Shown piece after piece: positions 1 through 10,649 of a stretch of 64,000 nucleotides of DNA (the first letter of the stretch is position 1; each line of letters begins with the position of its first letter). Origin of the DNA: Agrostemma githago (taxonomy: Eukaryota > Streptophyta > Magnoliopsida > Caryophyllales > Caryophyllaceae); NCBI GenBank assembly GCA_958450325.1, contig OY288241.1, positions 55,872,078-55,936,077 on the forward strand, in the 5' to 3' direction. The notes below the pieces were generated by a model. The model ran no database searches. It was not told the origin of the DNA and was given only the letters and a program-made list of their open reading frames with translations. Position numbers and translations under genes: made by a program.

Positions 1-516
1 GGGAATGAAGAGAGAGATTGTAAAAGGGGATAAAGAAGAAGAATGGAGAGATCTGGGTTTGTTTGTTTTTTTTCATATTTTTGTTTTTTTTTTAAAGAAA
101 AAAAATTGAATAGACCTGTGGAAGAAGAAAAGCGCGCGACTCGCCCCGATCTCTGGAATTTCGTCCAAAAGACGATTTTCTTCAAATTTCCTTCGATTGT
201 TTTGGTACTCCGTCATGCTAGTCGCCCCATCCTCGTGCTAGTCGCACGGATTCCTGAAAAAAAAAATTCACCTTTCTCATTCCTACAAGTACTAAAAATT
301 AGAAAAAAAACTTAAAATTAAAATTATTTATATAAGCAACTCATTATACGAAAAATTATTACTAATCTAATATAGTGAAACACGACCCTTACTAAATTAA
401 TAAAAAAAATATATAAGACACGGGTTACCTCCCAGAAGCACTTTTATTTCTCATTGTTGGCTCGACATTTTTCGGGAAATTGACCCGACTTATTAAAATA
501 GGACAAAATACTTACA
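1..516 (-). other. 3' internal non-coding part of the LARD-like element
   Basis: No convincing gene. Around 420-475 the minus strand reads as a GGGAGGTAACCC-type box next to an AGTGCTT box; I recall such a pair downstream of the ORF in many dicot non-autonomous elements. The short plus-strand ORF at 43-315 is low complexity and not credible as a protein. Confidence 0.5.
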
Positions 517-1830
517 TTAACCGACAATGGAACAATTGAGTGAAGTGAATGTTACATTAGGCGCGAAACAACTCAAGGCCCTTAGCAATTGATCAAAAAT
601 ACTTGCACAAAGATTAGAATCGTTACAATATGAGATATAAATCAATTGACACCATCTATAAATAAGCACATCATAATAATCATGCAAAGAATATCTTTTC
701 GACCCTCTATGCTCAAAAAATGAATTAAAATCAATGTACTCCTCTTTATAAGATGGATTTTTCATAGGTACGGTCAAATAGGCTTGAGGATGAACATAAA
801 ACTTTCCCGGAATTAACACCGATGAAGACTCGAAAAGTATTATTGGAGGTTCTTCCTTGTGAATATAAAATTCGGTAAATATGTCCCCTATTTCTCCCGC
901 TATGTCATGACAGTTTATGCTCACTAATTCAATTTTCTCACAAAAATCGTCTTTAACCTCATCAAAAACAGTTATCTCTTCTTCTCCTACTTCGACTTCC
1001 ATAGTCTCCTCAACGGTTACACACATATCCTCTTGCTCATTCTTTACAATCATAACTATAAAATCCTCCAAGATTGAACTATCACTCATATCATTTTGAC
1101 TTGAGGAATCTTCCTCAATGTGTGTTTCGTTATCACAAAAGTAATCAATATGTGTAAAAACAGTAGAAGAGGGTGAGGAGTATATCGAATCATCATAGTC
1201 ATCCTCCTCGTCATCCCAAAAACCATCGTCATCATCACTATCATGCTCTTTATAAGAGGGATATACCACATCGGGTTTAAGGGGAAGAGTATCAAACTCC
1301 ATGTTCTTATTAGCACCAGACTCCTTAAAATTTAGAGAAAACTCATCATGTACCTCAAGTCTATCATTAGATTCCGTTATTTGCACTACATGACTCTCAA
1401 GGTTCTGGATACTAGCATTATTCTCTTGCTCGTATTGAGCCATACAAGCTTGAAGGGTCATTTGAGCAGTAATCAGGTCTCTAATCATGTCTTCTGTGGA
1501 TATACGAAAATCATGTTGGGTGTTCAAATTTTTATCGAAACTCGTTGAAAGTGTCCTAGAGCGTGAGTTTTCCAACTCCCATTCTTCAGTGTCACGAGCC
1601 AAGTATATGAAAAGATCCCATTTCTCTTCATAACTAAGTCCATAAATGAACCTCCCCTCACTTAAAGAATTAACATGCATCAAAGTTTCATCATTTAACC
1701 CATTGTATACCACATGACAGAGTTCCCAAATTTGATATCGATGACGACATCTAGAGACATACTCACTCAATCTATCAAAATATTTGTAAAACAGTTCATG
1801 CTCATATTGAGGAAAATATTTAGTCGCCAT
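517..1830 (-). CDS. Gag-derived protein with acidic tail
   Basis: This is an intact 437-residue ORF, the only one in the element. Residues about 20-80 match the second half of an Athila Gag domain. The pattern 'YNGL-D-...-GRF-...-W-...-A-...-EW' lines up with the Gag of the Athila element at about 25490-25670 in this window, and the preceding 'R-rich H/W-x-LC' stretch also aligns. The rest is acidic and probably disordered, with runs of D and E near residues 200-215 and 250-290. No zinc knuckle, protease or polymerase motif is visible. ATG 1830 follows the PBS by about 115 bases. Inference: a reduced Gag that may help package the RNA of a non-autonomous element using Athila enzymes. A plain decaying ORF is possible, but 437 open codons in AT-rich DNA argues for past selection. 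Confidence 0.65.
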   Translation of the reverse strand: MATKYFPQYEHELFYKYFDRLSEYVSRCRHRYQIWELCHVVYNGLNDETLMHVNSLSEGRFIYGLSYEEKWDLFIYLARDTEEWELENSRSRTLSTSFDKNLNTQHDFRISTEDMIRDLITAQMTLQACMAQYEQENNASIQNLESHVVQITESNDRLEVHDEFSLNFKESGANKNMEFDTLPLKPDVVYPSYKEHDSDDDDGFWDDEEDDYDDSIYSSPSSTVFTHIDYFCDNETHIEEDSSSQNDMSDSSILEDFIVMIVKNEQEDMCVTVEETMEVEVGEEEITVFDEVKDDFCEKIELVSINCHDIAGEIGDIFTEFYIHKEEPPIILFESSSVLIPGKFYVHPQAYLTVPMKNPSYKEEYIDFNSFFEHRGSKRYSLHDYYDVLIYRWCQLIYISYCNDSNLCASIFDQLLRALSCFAPNVTFTSLNCSIVG

Positions 1831-1945
1831 CTATCGGATAAACAAAGACTCTCTAAAAACACTCAACAAAAAATAAAAACTAAACTAAACTCTAACTAAC
1901 TAACTAAAAATCTCTACACTAACACACAAAAACAATTAACGTCAA

Positions 1946-1963
1946 TTCCCGGCAACGGCGCCA
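1946..1963 (-). promoter_or_regulatory. Primer-binding site, tRNA-Asp type
   Basis: The plus strand shows the 3' end of a tRNA-Asp (CCCGGCAACGGCGCCA, 1948-1963), so the minus strand is the complementary PBS. It lies 5 bases inside the LTR end at 1969. The Athila element uses the same primer type at 24694. Confidence 0.85.
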
Positions 1964-1968
1964 AAATT

Positions 1969-3203
1969 TGACAAGCTAAAGTCGTATGCCTCAAATTACA
2001 ATTTATAATCACTTATAAGTTATAACCAACAAACTAAAACAATAGTATAATGGAAATAAGGGTCGAACCCACAGGGAATTGGTTAAACTATAACTGTGTA
2101 CTAATGTAGAACGATAAATAACTAATTAATTAAACAATAAGAAGGGGGGGGGGGGGGTTTGGATGATTTCCTAACAACTAAAACTAATAAAGATGAAAAC
2201 TTTAAGTAAATCAAATGATTTAAGAAGGTCTCGGGTCAAGTACAAATCCACAACTTAATCACAATTGATCATTGAAATCCAGTTCAAATTATTATTCTTG
2301 ACTACTTTATCGAGAATCGTAGATTCTAATCCTCCTTATGAATAACTAATTAAAACGTATCCCGTTCTTAATCAGTCCTAACTGTTAAACAACCTAAACA
2401 ATCCAGTTCTAGATTTAATTCAACAGCAGCATTAATAGATAGAGAATTCGATAAAGAGATAAATAAACACATACAATCCAGTTGTATTATAGATCTATGA
2501 TAATTGCTCCTAAGTCTTAATATCAACGAATCCCGTTCAATAATTAAGTCTTAGATGTTACTCAGGTCAAGTTAATCAACAAATCCTGTTCAATTAACAA
2601 AAGTAACAATAGAATGAAGAAATAGAAAACTAATTGATCACTCTAGAAATCAATAACAACATCCATATAATTAAACTGAGCAATTAATCAATAATCAAGA
2701 ATAAAGATTAGAACTTTCAAACTCACAATCGATAATTAAGCGCTTCAATGTCTTGAATCGAGATGGGAAGATTAGTTACACATAGTTTTCTCAAGAAAAC
2801 TCAAATGAACGTCCACTTCTTCCATAAAAAGATGGAATAATAATAATAATAATATCTAAACTAATAATAATCTATACTAATAGTGATCTCATATTAATTA
2901 AGGTAAGTCTATTACTTACCAAACTCTCATAATAAAATAAAATAAAATAATAATATTAGTAAACGGAATCCAACACGATTCAGCATCCGTCTTCAGTTCT
3001 TGAGCTTTTTCTTCCGGTTCCTCGTTTTGGGAACACCTTGTCTTTGTTTTCTCTTTTTATTCACGACCCGAACCGAGAATCCTCAAATAGGCTTATAACA
3101 ATGAAATCATAAATATTTCACCAACGGGACATAAAAACACCGATTTAGTCAACCCAATTACACTTAAATTGTCATTATAACCATGACTAAATACAGCCCA
3201 TCA
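1969..3203 (-). repeat. 5' LTR of the LARD-like element
   Basis: On the minus strand the LTR starts TGATGGGCTGTATTTAG at 3203 and ends in CA at 1969, next to the PBS. The start resembles that of the Athila LTR (TGATGTGTCGTATTTAT). Length is 1235 bases, close to the 1316-1325 of the Athila LTRs. It contains a run of 14 G at 2144-2157. With only one copy in the window, the outer boundary is inferred from the TG start and from the shared start sequence. Confidence 0.7.
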
Positions 3204-3900
3204 GTTTTTATGAAATCTCAATACTTAACATTCCATAAACTGATATACAGTACCTGTATGGATGTACACACTCCTTCAGAGCATCCAGCATGCTCGAACT
3301 GATTTCTACTTCAAGCGTCTTTGAAAATTACAGCCAAGATCTCACATGCATAGGGATCAAACAACTATAAGCATAAAACAATAGATATATAACCTTGTTC
3401 AAAGCCTCCACCAACGGAGGTATAATATTGTCAGACAGTAACCTGAGCAGTATTTCAAGGGGTGTCAAATAAATTTGTGCTAAATCTCAGTTGGAGCATA
3501 GAAGATATTCATCAAACACAACCACGCCAACCACTTTGACGGGGTCAGTCAATTTGGTTGCTCTCCTTAGAAGAAATGACAAACATTATCAAGCAGGCAA
3601 TAGATCTACCTAGTCTATGCATGGAAAGAAACCTTCTTTTAGCTCATCAGCATATCAACATAACATATTACAAGTTGTAGCCTTGTCCTCCGTAACACTT
3701 GTTTTGATTCCAATCCTTTTGTCTCCAGCAGTGATGCTGCAACAAAAATAAAAAACATGAAGGAAGCCCAAATATGTATCCTTAGCTTGGGAACTAACTA
3801 TGACCTTCCTAGAATTAGAAGCAATGTCACATTTCCCGTATGATGTAAATTTTAAATGGGGATCTACCTGGGCAGCCAATAGGTTGTGACATGTTCAAAC
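3204..3900 (-). pseudogene. Importin-5-like (IPO5/karyopherin beta-3) gene fragment
   Basis: Three short minus-strand stretches resemble importin-5 as I recall it, in collinear order. 'GDKRIGIKTSV' plus 'KATTCNML' lies at about 3720-3655, after a CAG splice acceptor at 3737. 'LSDNIIPPLVEALNK' lies at about 3445-3394, followed by a GT. 'SSSMLDALKECV' lies at about 3306-3262. Importin-5 is a HEAT-repeat nuclear import receptor. Introns appear retained, so this is DNA-level copying or the remains of a real gene, not a retrocopy. Stops and gaps interrupt the frame. The LARD-like LTR begins exactly where the similarity ends (3203), so that element probably inserted into this locus. Identification is from memory. 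Confidence 0.55.
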
Positions 3901-6439
3901 TATAAATATTATCGTGTATTCCAAGATTTACCTAAAAGACAAATGAGTCCAAGATCAGCATATCGGACCACATAAAATGGCTTAAATTTTATAAAGATCT
4001 GAAACAGGCAAGCATAATCTTTTTTAGGAATAAACAAAGCTTATGACACGTCATCAGTTTCGTCAATATCATTCTAAACCTTTACTGGTATTTGTAACAT
4101 TATCATGGTTTCAGTTGAGCAGAATGAAACAAGGGTGGCATAACAACATTCATGTGTGGCAAAAAATCATGCCTTAAGCATTTGCAGAGTCTTGCCCATG
4201 CTTGGGAAAACATGATCACTCTCTGATTTTCAGAAAAATATACCGTCGCAGTCAATTAAGAAAAAAAAAGAACAGAGTTAGTTCATTTACTCACATAAAA
4301 AACCCACCGATACCTCCTGTTCAAAGTTATCAAGCTCCTTTTCAGTAGACTCGATATCAATGCTATTATAAATTGTTAGCTAAATATGAAAATGAAGTAG
4401 TGGATGACAACAAACGCGGTGGCTACTTTTCAATTCCATCAACAGTGTAAGCCAAAATGGTAAGAAACGGTACATGAAGCCAGACTCATGATAATATCAA
4501 AGAGCCTACTGAAACCAATCTTATACTTCGTACTATTTTGGATCATAAAATCCAACAACATATATACACATCCAACAAAGCCAATCTAATATATACTCAT
4601 AAAATTGACAATAGAATCAAAATGGGCATGCGAACCTGCCAAGCTGCTAACCGGCCAAACCAACCCCTCAAGGCCTGCTGGTGCCTCTGGATATTCGTGA
4701 GGTTCACATTCAAGTTTGTGTTAAATTTTCTTATACATATACTATAAATATTATACTCTATAATTACTTTAAAATCGTGTCCAAATTTCTCATATGGATA
4801 GACAAACCACTTTAAACAAAGAATAAGTTTTCCGAAAGATCGTCTCCCACTAAATTAGTACGGAGTAGGAGACATAAGCATCATTACAAAACCCATGCGC
4901 ACGCCTGTTTCTCTCTTCTCCCTTCTTCCTCCCCGTCACCACAAATACATATTGGCTAGCCTCCATGGATGTGGGACACTCCTCTCACCATCCTCCATGG
5001 CTAACCATGGTCTAAAATTGTTGTCTATATTTTGCTATTTGGTAAAAATATCAGAGTCACTAGCGAGCGAAATGGCTCAAAGCTAGAATCGTGTCTCAAG
5101 TAGGTGGTGCAATGCACTAAAGTCTAGAGCCTCCAGGATCCAGGCCTAAAAATCACCCTTTTTATAGACCAATTACTGATAAGTAGAGAAGTAGCAGAGA
5201 CGTGACAATCTGCAGGAATTAATGTTACATCTAAACCAAAACGTCAACAATAATAAAATGCAAGTACTAACTCTTATGTACAAAACTGGGTGTCATTAGA
5301 AAGAAGCTGAAGCAACCCAAGTCATATTAATACATCCACACTACAAACCTGATTAGGCTTACAACACTGACTCACTAACAATAAGTCATGTATACTGTAT
5401 ACTGTATAGAATAATAGTCACAGGAGCATCTGTCCTTTTATACAAAAAAACAGCTAGCTAAAGCCTAAAACTCAACAGATGCTTCCCATGAACAAAAATT
5501 AGCTCCTGAAATTCCACACAAGTAAAGTTTAGTGCATCTTTGTGGGTTTTAAACATTGCAGTAATCTCAGCGTACCTGTCATGATTGCATGGATTATAGA
5601 ATCCAGAAGCCAACTCAACATCATGACTTTCAGTTTTATACCACCATCAATGAATACCTAAATCGTTTAAATGGATTAATTTGAAAAAAAAATCTTAATA
5701 ATAGCAGCGAAAAAGGCTCTAAAATTATCAAATTGATCCGATCTATAAAGATATACATGTATTAAAGATAGTAATACATTTCAACTCAAATTCGTTTCTG
5801 GTGTGAGTTTCACAGGAAACTGTTTCCCAAATACCCACCAACAAAGAACAACAAACCTAATTCAATACTTCCTAATCAATTGTCGTAAAACATGACACAA
5901 AATCAACAGAAAAAGCACATTCCAATCAAGAAAAATACAAAATAAACAATGGAGAGGACTAAAAATTAACAATTCAATTGCCAATAATACACAAATCGAC
6001 TAATTTGATATAAGACTAATTGAATATAACTCTGAAATAAATAAAAAACCCTATTTTAGTATCACAGTAATTCCTACTCTGACTCTTAGTTGGTGAAAAC
6101 CCCTAACAAACAAATTGTTTACATGATTATATTAAAATCGTAATTCGTTCATATGGACGAACACAAGAAACAATAGTAAATAATACCTTTGTGATGTTAG
6201 TGAGCGACGATGGTGAGTTTTATGAGTCGCGAACCTAATGCTTTGAAGAGATGCTATATTTGCAGGGTAATATGGCAATCTCGCCTTATTCATAATCCCT
6301 AATTAAGGCTAGATTTATAGTTCAACATTTACGATATCTTTATAGGTTTTAAGTTGAGTCGTAATTTATTGGTCTTTTCCCCGTCGTTTAAGTGAATACA
6401 TTGATGTCAATTTTTATTTGTAACAGTAAGTGTTGAATT
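3901..6439. other. AT-rich stretch, no gene recognised
   Basis: No ORF over about 75 codons and no recognisable domain. The texture is intron-like: T/A-rich tracts and scattered splice-like signals on the minus strand, for example ACAAAG|GTATTA near 6187. It could hold decayed upstream exons and introns of the importin-5-like gene, but none could be identified. Confidence 0.4.
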
Positions 6440-6521
6440 ATTTGAGTAAATGTCGGTTAGTTGTGTCGATTCTTCAATCACCACGAAATAGTCGTTGCGA
6501 AATGATTATTTTGTTGTAGTG
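6440..6521 (-). mobile_element. CACTA-like terminus, partner end not found
   Basis: Read on the minus strand from 6521, the sequence begins CACTACAACAAAATAATC and continues with a CG-containing subterminal stretch (GCAACGACTATTTCGTGG). CACTAC plus A-rich sequence is the usual start of En/Spm elements. No opposing end was found to the left, so the element is truncated or its other end was displaced by the LTR element at 1-3203. Confidence 0.35.
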
Positions 6522-7130
6522 AATTACTATTATAGAAAAATAGTAAAAATGGAAAACAGTAAAACACATTATAATAAAAATAAACTTTCAGTGAAAAACT
6601 TCACGTATCAAAACAATATAATAAGAATGAGTTTTCCGAAGAAAACATAAAACATTTGCCAACCTGCAACCCAATTATATCGATAATAATAAAAATATTC
6701 AAAATGGCGTTATGGATAGGAGTAGTGTAGACAGCTAGACTTTCACTAGGAGAGTACTAAAAACTAGCTTCGAGAACTTAGTTCAAACAAATCAAACTTC
6801 GGTCTCTAACTAGGCTACTCAACCATAATAGAGCGGCGACTTATAAATGCGTGACCCTAGTTTAAGATAATGCACACCCCTCCTGGGATTACCTGTCACC
6901 CAGTTCAACTTATGACGGCGACTTACTGCGAGGCCTAAGCTTAAGGTCAAAATGTACAAAACTCCCGGAATACCTGTCACCCGGTTCAACAACCAATGTA
7001 CCGATTCCTGATACACTAACCTTATAGTTGATGGCAAAACCGTAAACCCTAGAATATATTACTCTAACCTCACACTTGTCCTTATTCCATAACTCCAAAA
7101 CAAAGTCATTATCGATATTCAAAAGATATA
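6522..7130. other. Unassigned stretch with short internal duplications
   Basis: No gene. Two direct copies of an ACCTGTCACCC(A/G)GTTCAAC box, at about 6890 and 6972, and two GGCGACTTA boxes suggest an old local duplication. The minus ORFs here are shadows of that repeat. Confidence 0.3.
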
Positions 7131-9669
7131 ATCAATATAAATAATATGAGGATAAAAGAAGTAAACATTTATATTCTAAAAGAGGAAACTTTCTATTTTA
7201 GGAAACTTTACTAAAAATAGCATTATATCAAAATAGTGAAAATATTAGTTCATACTAATACCAACTTTTAGTAAACGATATAGATTTATAAAACTAATAC
7301 TTTCGGCCTTAACGATATTAATTATTAAAGTAAGATCATTTGAGTTTATGAAGTTATTGAAATATCGTACAAGTGTATAAAATGATTACAAATGTATAAA
7401 ATTATTAGTATAAAATACTAATCAGGGTGTTTTCAAAATTTATAAAGCTAAAATTCTCTAATTATTATTAGTTACGACAATACGATTACAAATAGGATTT
7501 TACAGCAAATGTCAAATTAAATCTTTTAACGTCTTTTATTTAATTAAACTATTGAATATATTTAGAATATTTTAAGGGATGATTTAACTCTTAATGTTTC
7601 AGATTTAAATATTTTCAAAATAACTGGAAAAATAAATCTTTTAGGTAAGACGAAGCATTTTAACGATAAATCATAATTTGTCCAAAAATCAATACTTATT
7701 AATTAAAGACTTTAATAAATAGTACAAAAATTACGTAAAATAGTTAAAATATATTTATGGACATTCTGTCCAGAAAAGAAACTCGGTTTTTAAAGCGTTT
7801 TCTCGTTAATCGTCTAATCTCGACAATAACGATTAAAAAAAATAGTAATTACAAAACGATTTAAGTATTGATATCCAAAAATTATTATTAAGCTTAAAAA
7901 TCATGATTTTCCAGAAAATATTATTTTTCCAGATTTCCAAAAAATCCAGCTTTAATAAATCCCACCAAAACCGTCTTTAAAACCCGTTTTCACAATTAAC
8001 GATTCCATTAATAAAACTTATCGTTCCTATCATTTTCTTAAAGCACTAAAAATCATAAAAATCCATTTTATTAAGAAACCATCAGAATCATAATTTTTTC
8101 CAGATTAAATCAAAAGACCAAAAATCGAGAATTTAAACGACAAACGCGGTTTTAACGATAGACGATGATTTAAAGTGATTAATTAATTCATCCATTTAGC
8201 AATTCCAAACAAATTACGAAAAAATTCAGAAAATTCTATTTCATCAGAAAGTTTCACCAAGTCAAAAATAAGATTAAAATAAAATGTTTAAGTACTAGAA
8301 CTAAAAATCGGCTTTTAATCGTTTTTGTCCGTAAACGGAAATAATTAAATAATCGATAACTAAAATATCAGAAAAATACTAAATTATTAAAAATCATCAA
8401 AACATCATTTTTACAGAATATAAATATATATTACATGTTTAGGCCGAATATTACGATTTTACAAATTAATATGACGATTTAATCGTTAATCTCGTAAAAG
8501 CGATAAAAATATCGAAACATGCAAATTTTCAACTTTTTAAAAAAAAATTCCAGATTATATGACATACATATATTGTCAAAAATGAAATATAAAAATTATA
8601 CATGCAAATACACAATTAAAATCATGAAATACCGAGTAACATCGACGTTACCTCTAACCCAAATTCGAGTCGATTATAAATTCATCGGCTTCGAGATCAT
8701 TCAAAAAACCTTCAACACAAGAAAAACATGGTGGAAAAATACTATGAGAAAACTAAGAAAATCAAGGAAAATAACGATCGAAAACAACATCGATTATTAC
8801 CTTAACGAAGAGATCGGAATGACGATTATTTAGGAGATGAAAACGAGACGATCGAGACACGATTTGAGACAAAATTTGGGTAGAAAAGCTGCTGAAAAAT
8901 CTCAGCCAAGAGAGAAAAAGGGAGGAAATGTTGTTTAATTTTTTTGTAAAATGAATGATAAGAAAGTGGATGGTTTTCTAAAGCATAAATGATAAGTAAA
9001 TTTTGATGAAAACTATGTCATAATACATGCAGAAATCAGCCAAAATGAGAGAGGAAGAGAGTGTGAAGAGTTTGTGTTTAAGGCCAAAAATAAATGGATG
9101 AGAAAAAGAAAATATCTAAGGCTTAAACATCATAAAGTGAAATGTATACAAAGTTGTAGTGTAAAAATGTGACATGGGTGTGTCACGGTCCAAAACATGG
9201 GGAAAATGTCCCAAATAATTTCTAAGTTGATAAAAAGATGAATCGTAAAATTGTTAAACGTATTTCAAATCAGTTCAAGTAATCCGCGCGTTGGAAAATA
9301 ATTATTTACGAAACTTCGTAATAAAATCATTAAATCTCAAATATTCTTAAATAAAAATATTTCTTAGTTGGAAATATCATATAAACGTGTTTTGATATTT
9401 AGGAAAAATAAATAACTGAATTCCAAGCTTAAAATGTTAGTTCGTAGAAAAATAGAACTTCACGCGCAAAAATAAATAGTTTACAATGAAAATCAAATAA
9501 ATAGGTTTACAAGAATTAAAATCTTTTAAAATAAAAATAAATATTATTTGACTCAAAAAAAATAATAAGAATTCAGAAGATGAAGGAAATAGAAGACGAA
9601 ATTGTCATAGAGTCATGACGGAGTCACAACAGAATAATTAACGGTACTAGGAAAATAGTGGGTGTTACA
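7131..9669 (-). mobile_element. Probable chromovirus-type (Tekay-like) LTR, minus orientation
   Basis: Read on the minus strand from 9669 the sequence starts TGTAACACCCACTATTTTCC, a common start of Tekay-type LTRs. A long AT-rich stretch follows, then a transcribed-leader-like part with CTCTTCACACTCTCTTCC and TTTTGGCTGA boxes at about 9035-9075. No coding ORF is credible; the 104-codon ORF at 8519-8833 is of biased composition. The inner boundary was not found: no tRNA-Met primer site is visible. A shorter LTR of 9181-9669 (TGTCACGG...GTTACA) is an alternative. Position 9670 is the break in the Tat LTR fragment, which fits an insertion there. Confidence 0.35.
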
Positions 9670-10056
9670 GAGGCCGCTAAAGAGCGGGCAGGGTTGGGTG
9701 TCCTTTGTGGGCTTCCCAACACGTACCCTCACCCCTTACTCAGAACCATGGTTTCCGGATGTCCGAGACCATTGGCACACGAGAGTCATTCGACGCATGA
9801 TATCCGGTAACTCGGCATCGGTATCGTAATGCAAAAGGACGAACTCATAAGCTCTAGCACTAAAACCGGGTCGTGTTTTGTACTCGAATCGCCTAAGTGT
9901 AGAGTGAGTTCGAACGGGTCCGAATTCCCATAAAATTCGGTGGCGACTCCTAACTTCGATTTAAATTTCGACCCGAGATCAATCTTACCACGAGATTCAT
10001 TTGCCTACCCAAACCCGCGCGTGGCCGCGTCAGGGTGGACCTATGTCATGTCCACA
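9670..10056 (+). repeat. Tat-type LTR fragment
   Basis: The order of boxes matches the second half of the Tat LTRs elsewhere in the window: GAGGCCGCTA, a GCGGGC(A/G)GG(G/A)TTGGGTG box, CTTCCCAA(C/T)ACGTACCCTCACC, TTACTCAGAA, TTTCCGGATGTCCGA, and CGGTGGCGACTCC near 9940. It ends near a TCCACA that may be the LTR end. The copy is strongly diverged and its left part is cut off at 9669 by the preceding LTR-like sequence. Confidence 0.65.
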
Positions 10057-10649
10057 CCATCCTTACCCAAGAATGGATTTTTCATTCTTGGGTGGGATCC
10101 AGTCCTTCTACTTCATGTCCTCATCAAATCCATCCCAATTTCTCTAACTTAAAAAAAAACCTCCATTGAAGAATGAATTTTCTATTCTCATGTGGATCCC
10201 ACCACTTTCTACCTCCTTTACATCACTCAACTCAATCATTTCTACATTTCTCTATTTTATTTTAATATCAACACTTTTAATATTTTTTGTAAACTTCATA
10301 CATTTTAATTAAAAATTAACCTTAATTTTTAAACGTATTTTCCCCATTATAATTTTGCATGAGTATAAACATTATTCTAATTGATCTTTTAGTAAAGAAT
10401 TACGGAATATTTTTTTATTTATAATATTGCATTAATAAATTTTGAATCAAATTTATTACAAGTCACATATTAAAAGACGCAACAGATAAAAAAAATCAAA
10501 ATAAATATTACACAAAGAAAATTTAAATTAAATAAATATTATATAAAGCGGATTTAAACGAAATAAATATCATACAAAATGACATTAAACAAAATAACTA
10601 TTACATAAAATGCATTTTAAAGGAAAAACATAGAGTACCCACTTAAGGA
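10057..10649. other. 3' flank of the Harbinger transposase, AT-rich
   Basis: No gene. A hairpin-like CAAGAATGGATTTTTCATTCTTG at 10069-10091 and a related AAGAATGAATTTTCTATTCT at about 10170 resemble subterminal palindromes of a DNA transposon. They may mark the transposase-proximal end of the Harbinger element. No clear TIR or 3-bp duplication was found. Confidence 0.35.

Larger units (their letters stand above)
1..3203 (-). mobile_element. Non-autonomous Athila-like LTR element (LARD-like), 5' part
   Basis: The element reads on the minus strand: LTR at 1969-3203, primer-binding site just inside it, one ORF at 1830-517, then non-coding DNA running off the window start. There is no protease, reverse transcriptase or integrase in the 1968 internal bases visible. 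The LTR end carries a CCCTGTGGGTTCGACCC-type box like the CCCTGTGGATTCGATACC box of the full Athila at 23365-35610, which supports common descent. The second LTR and the target duplication lie outside the window, so completeness cannot be judged. Confidence 0.75.

Noticed and set aside
43..315. 90-codon plus ORF at the window start
   Set aside because: Phe/Lys homopolymeric composition and antisense to a non-autonomous element; no support.
8519..8833. 104-codon plus ORF rich in K, I and N
   Set aside because: AT-driven composition, no domain, and it lies in an LTR-like sequence.
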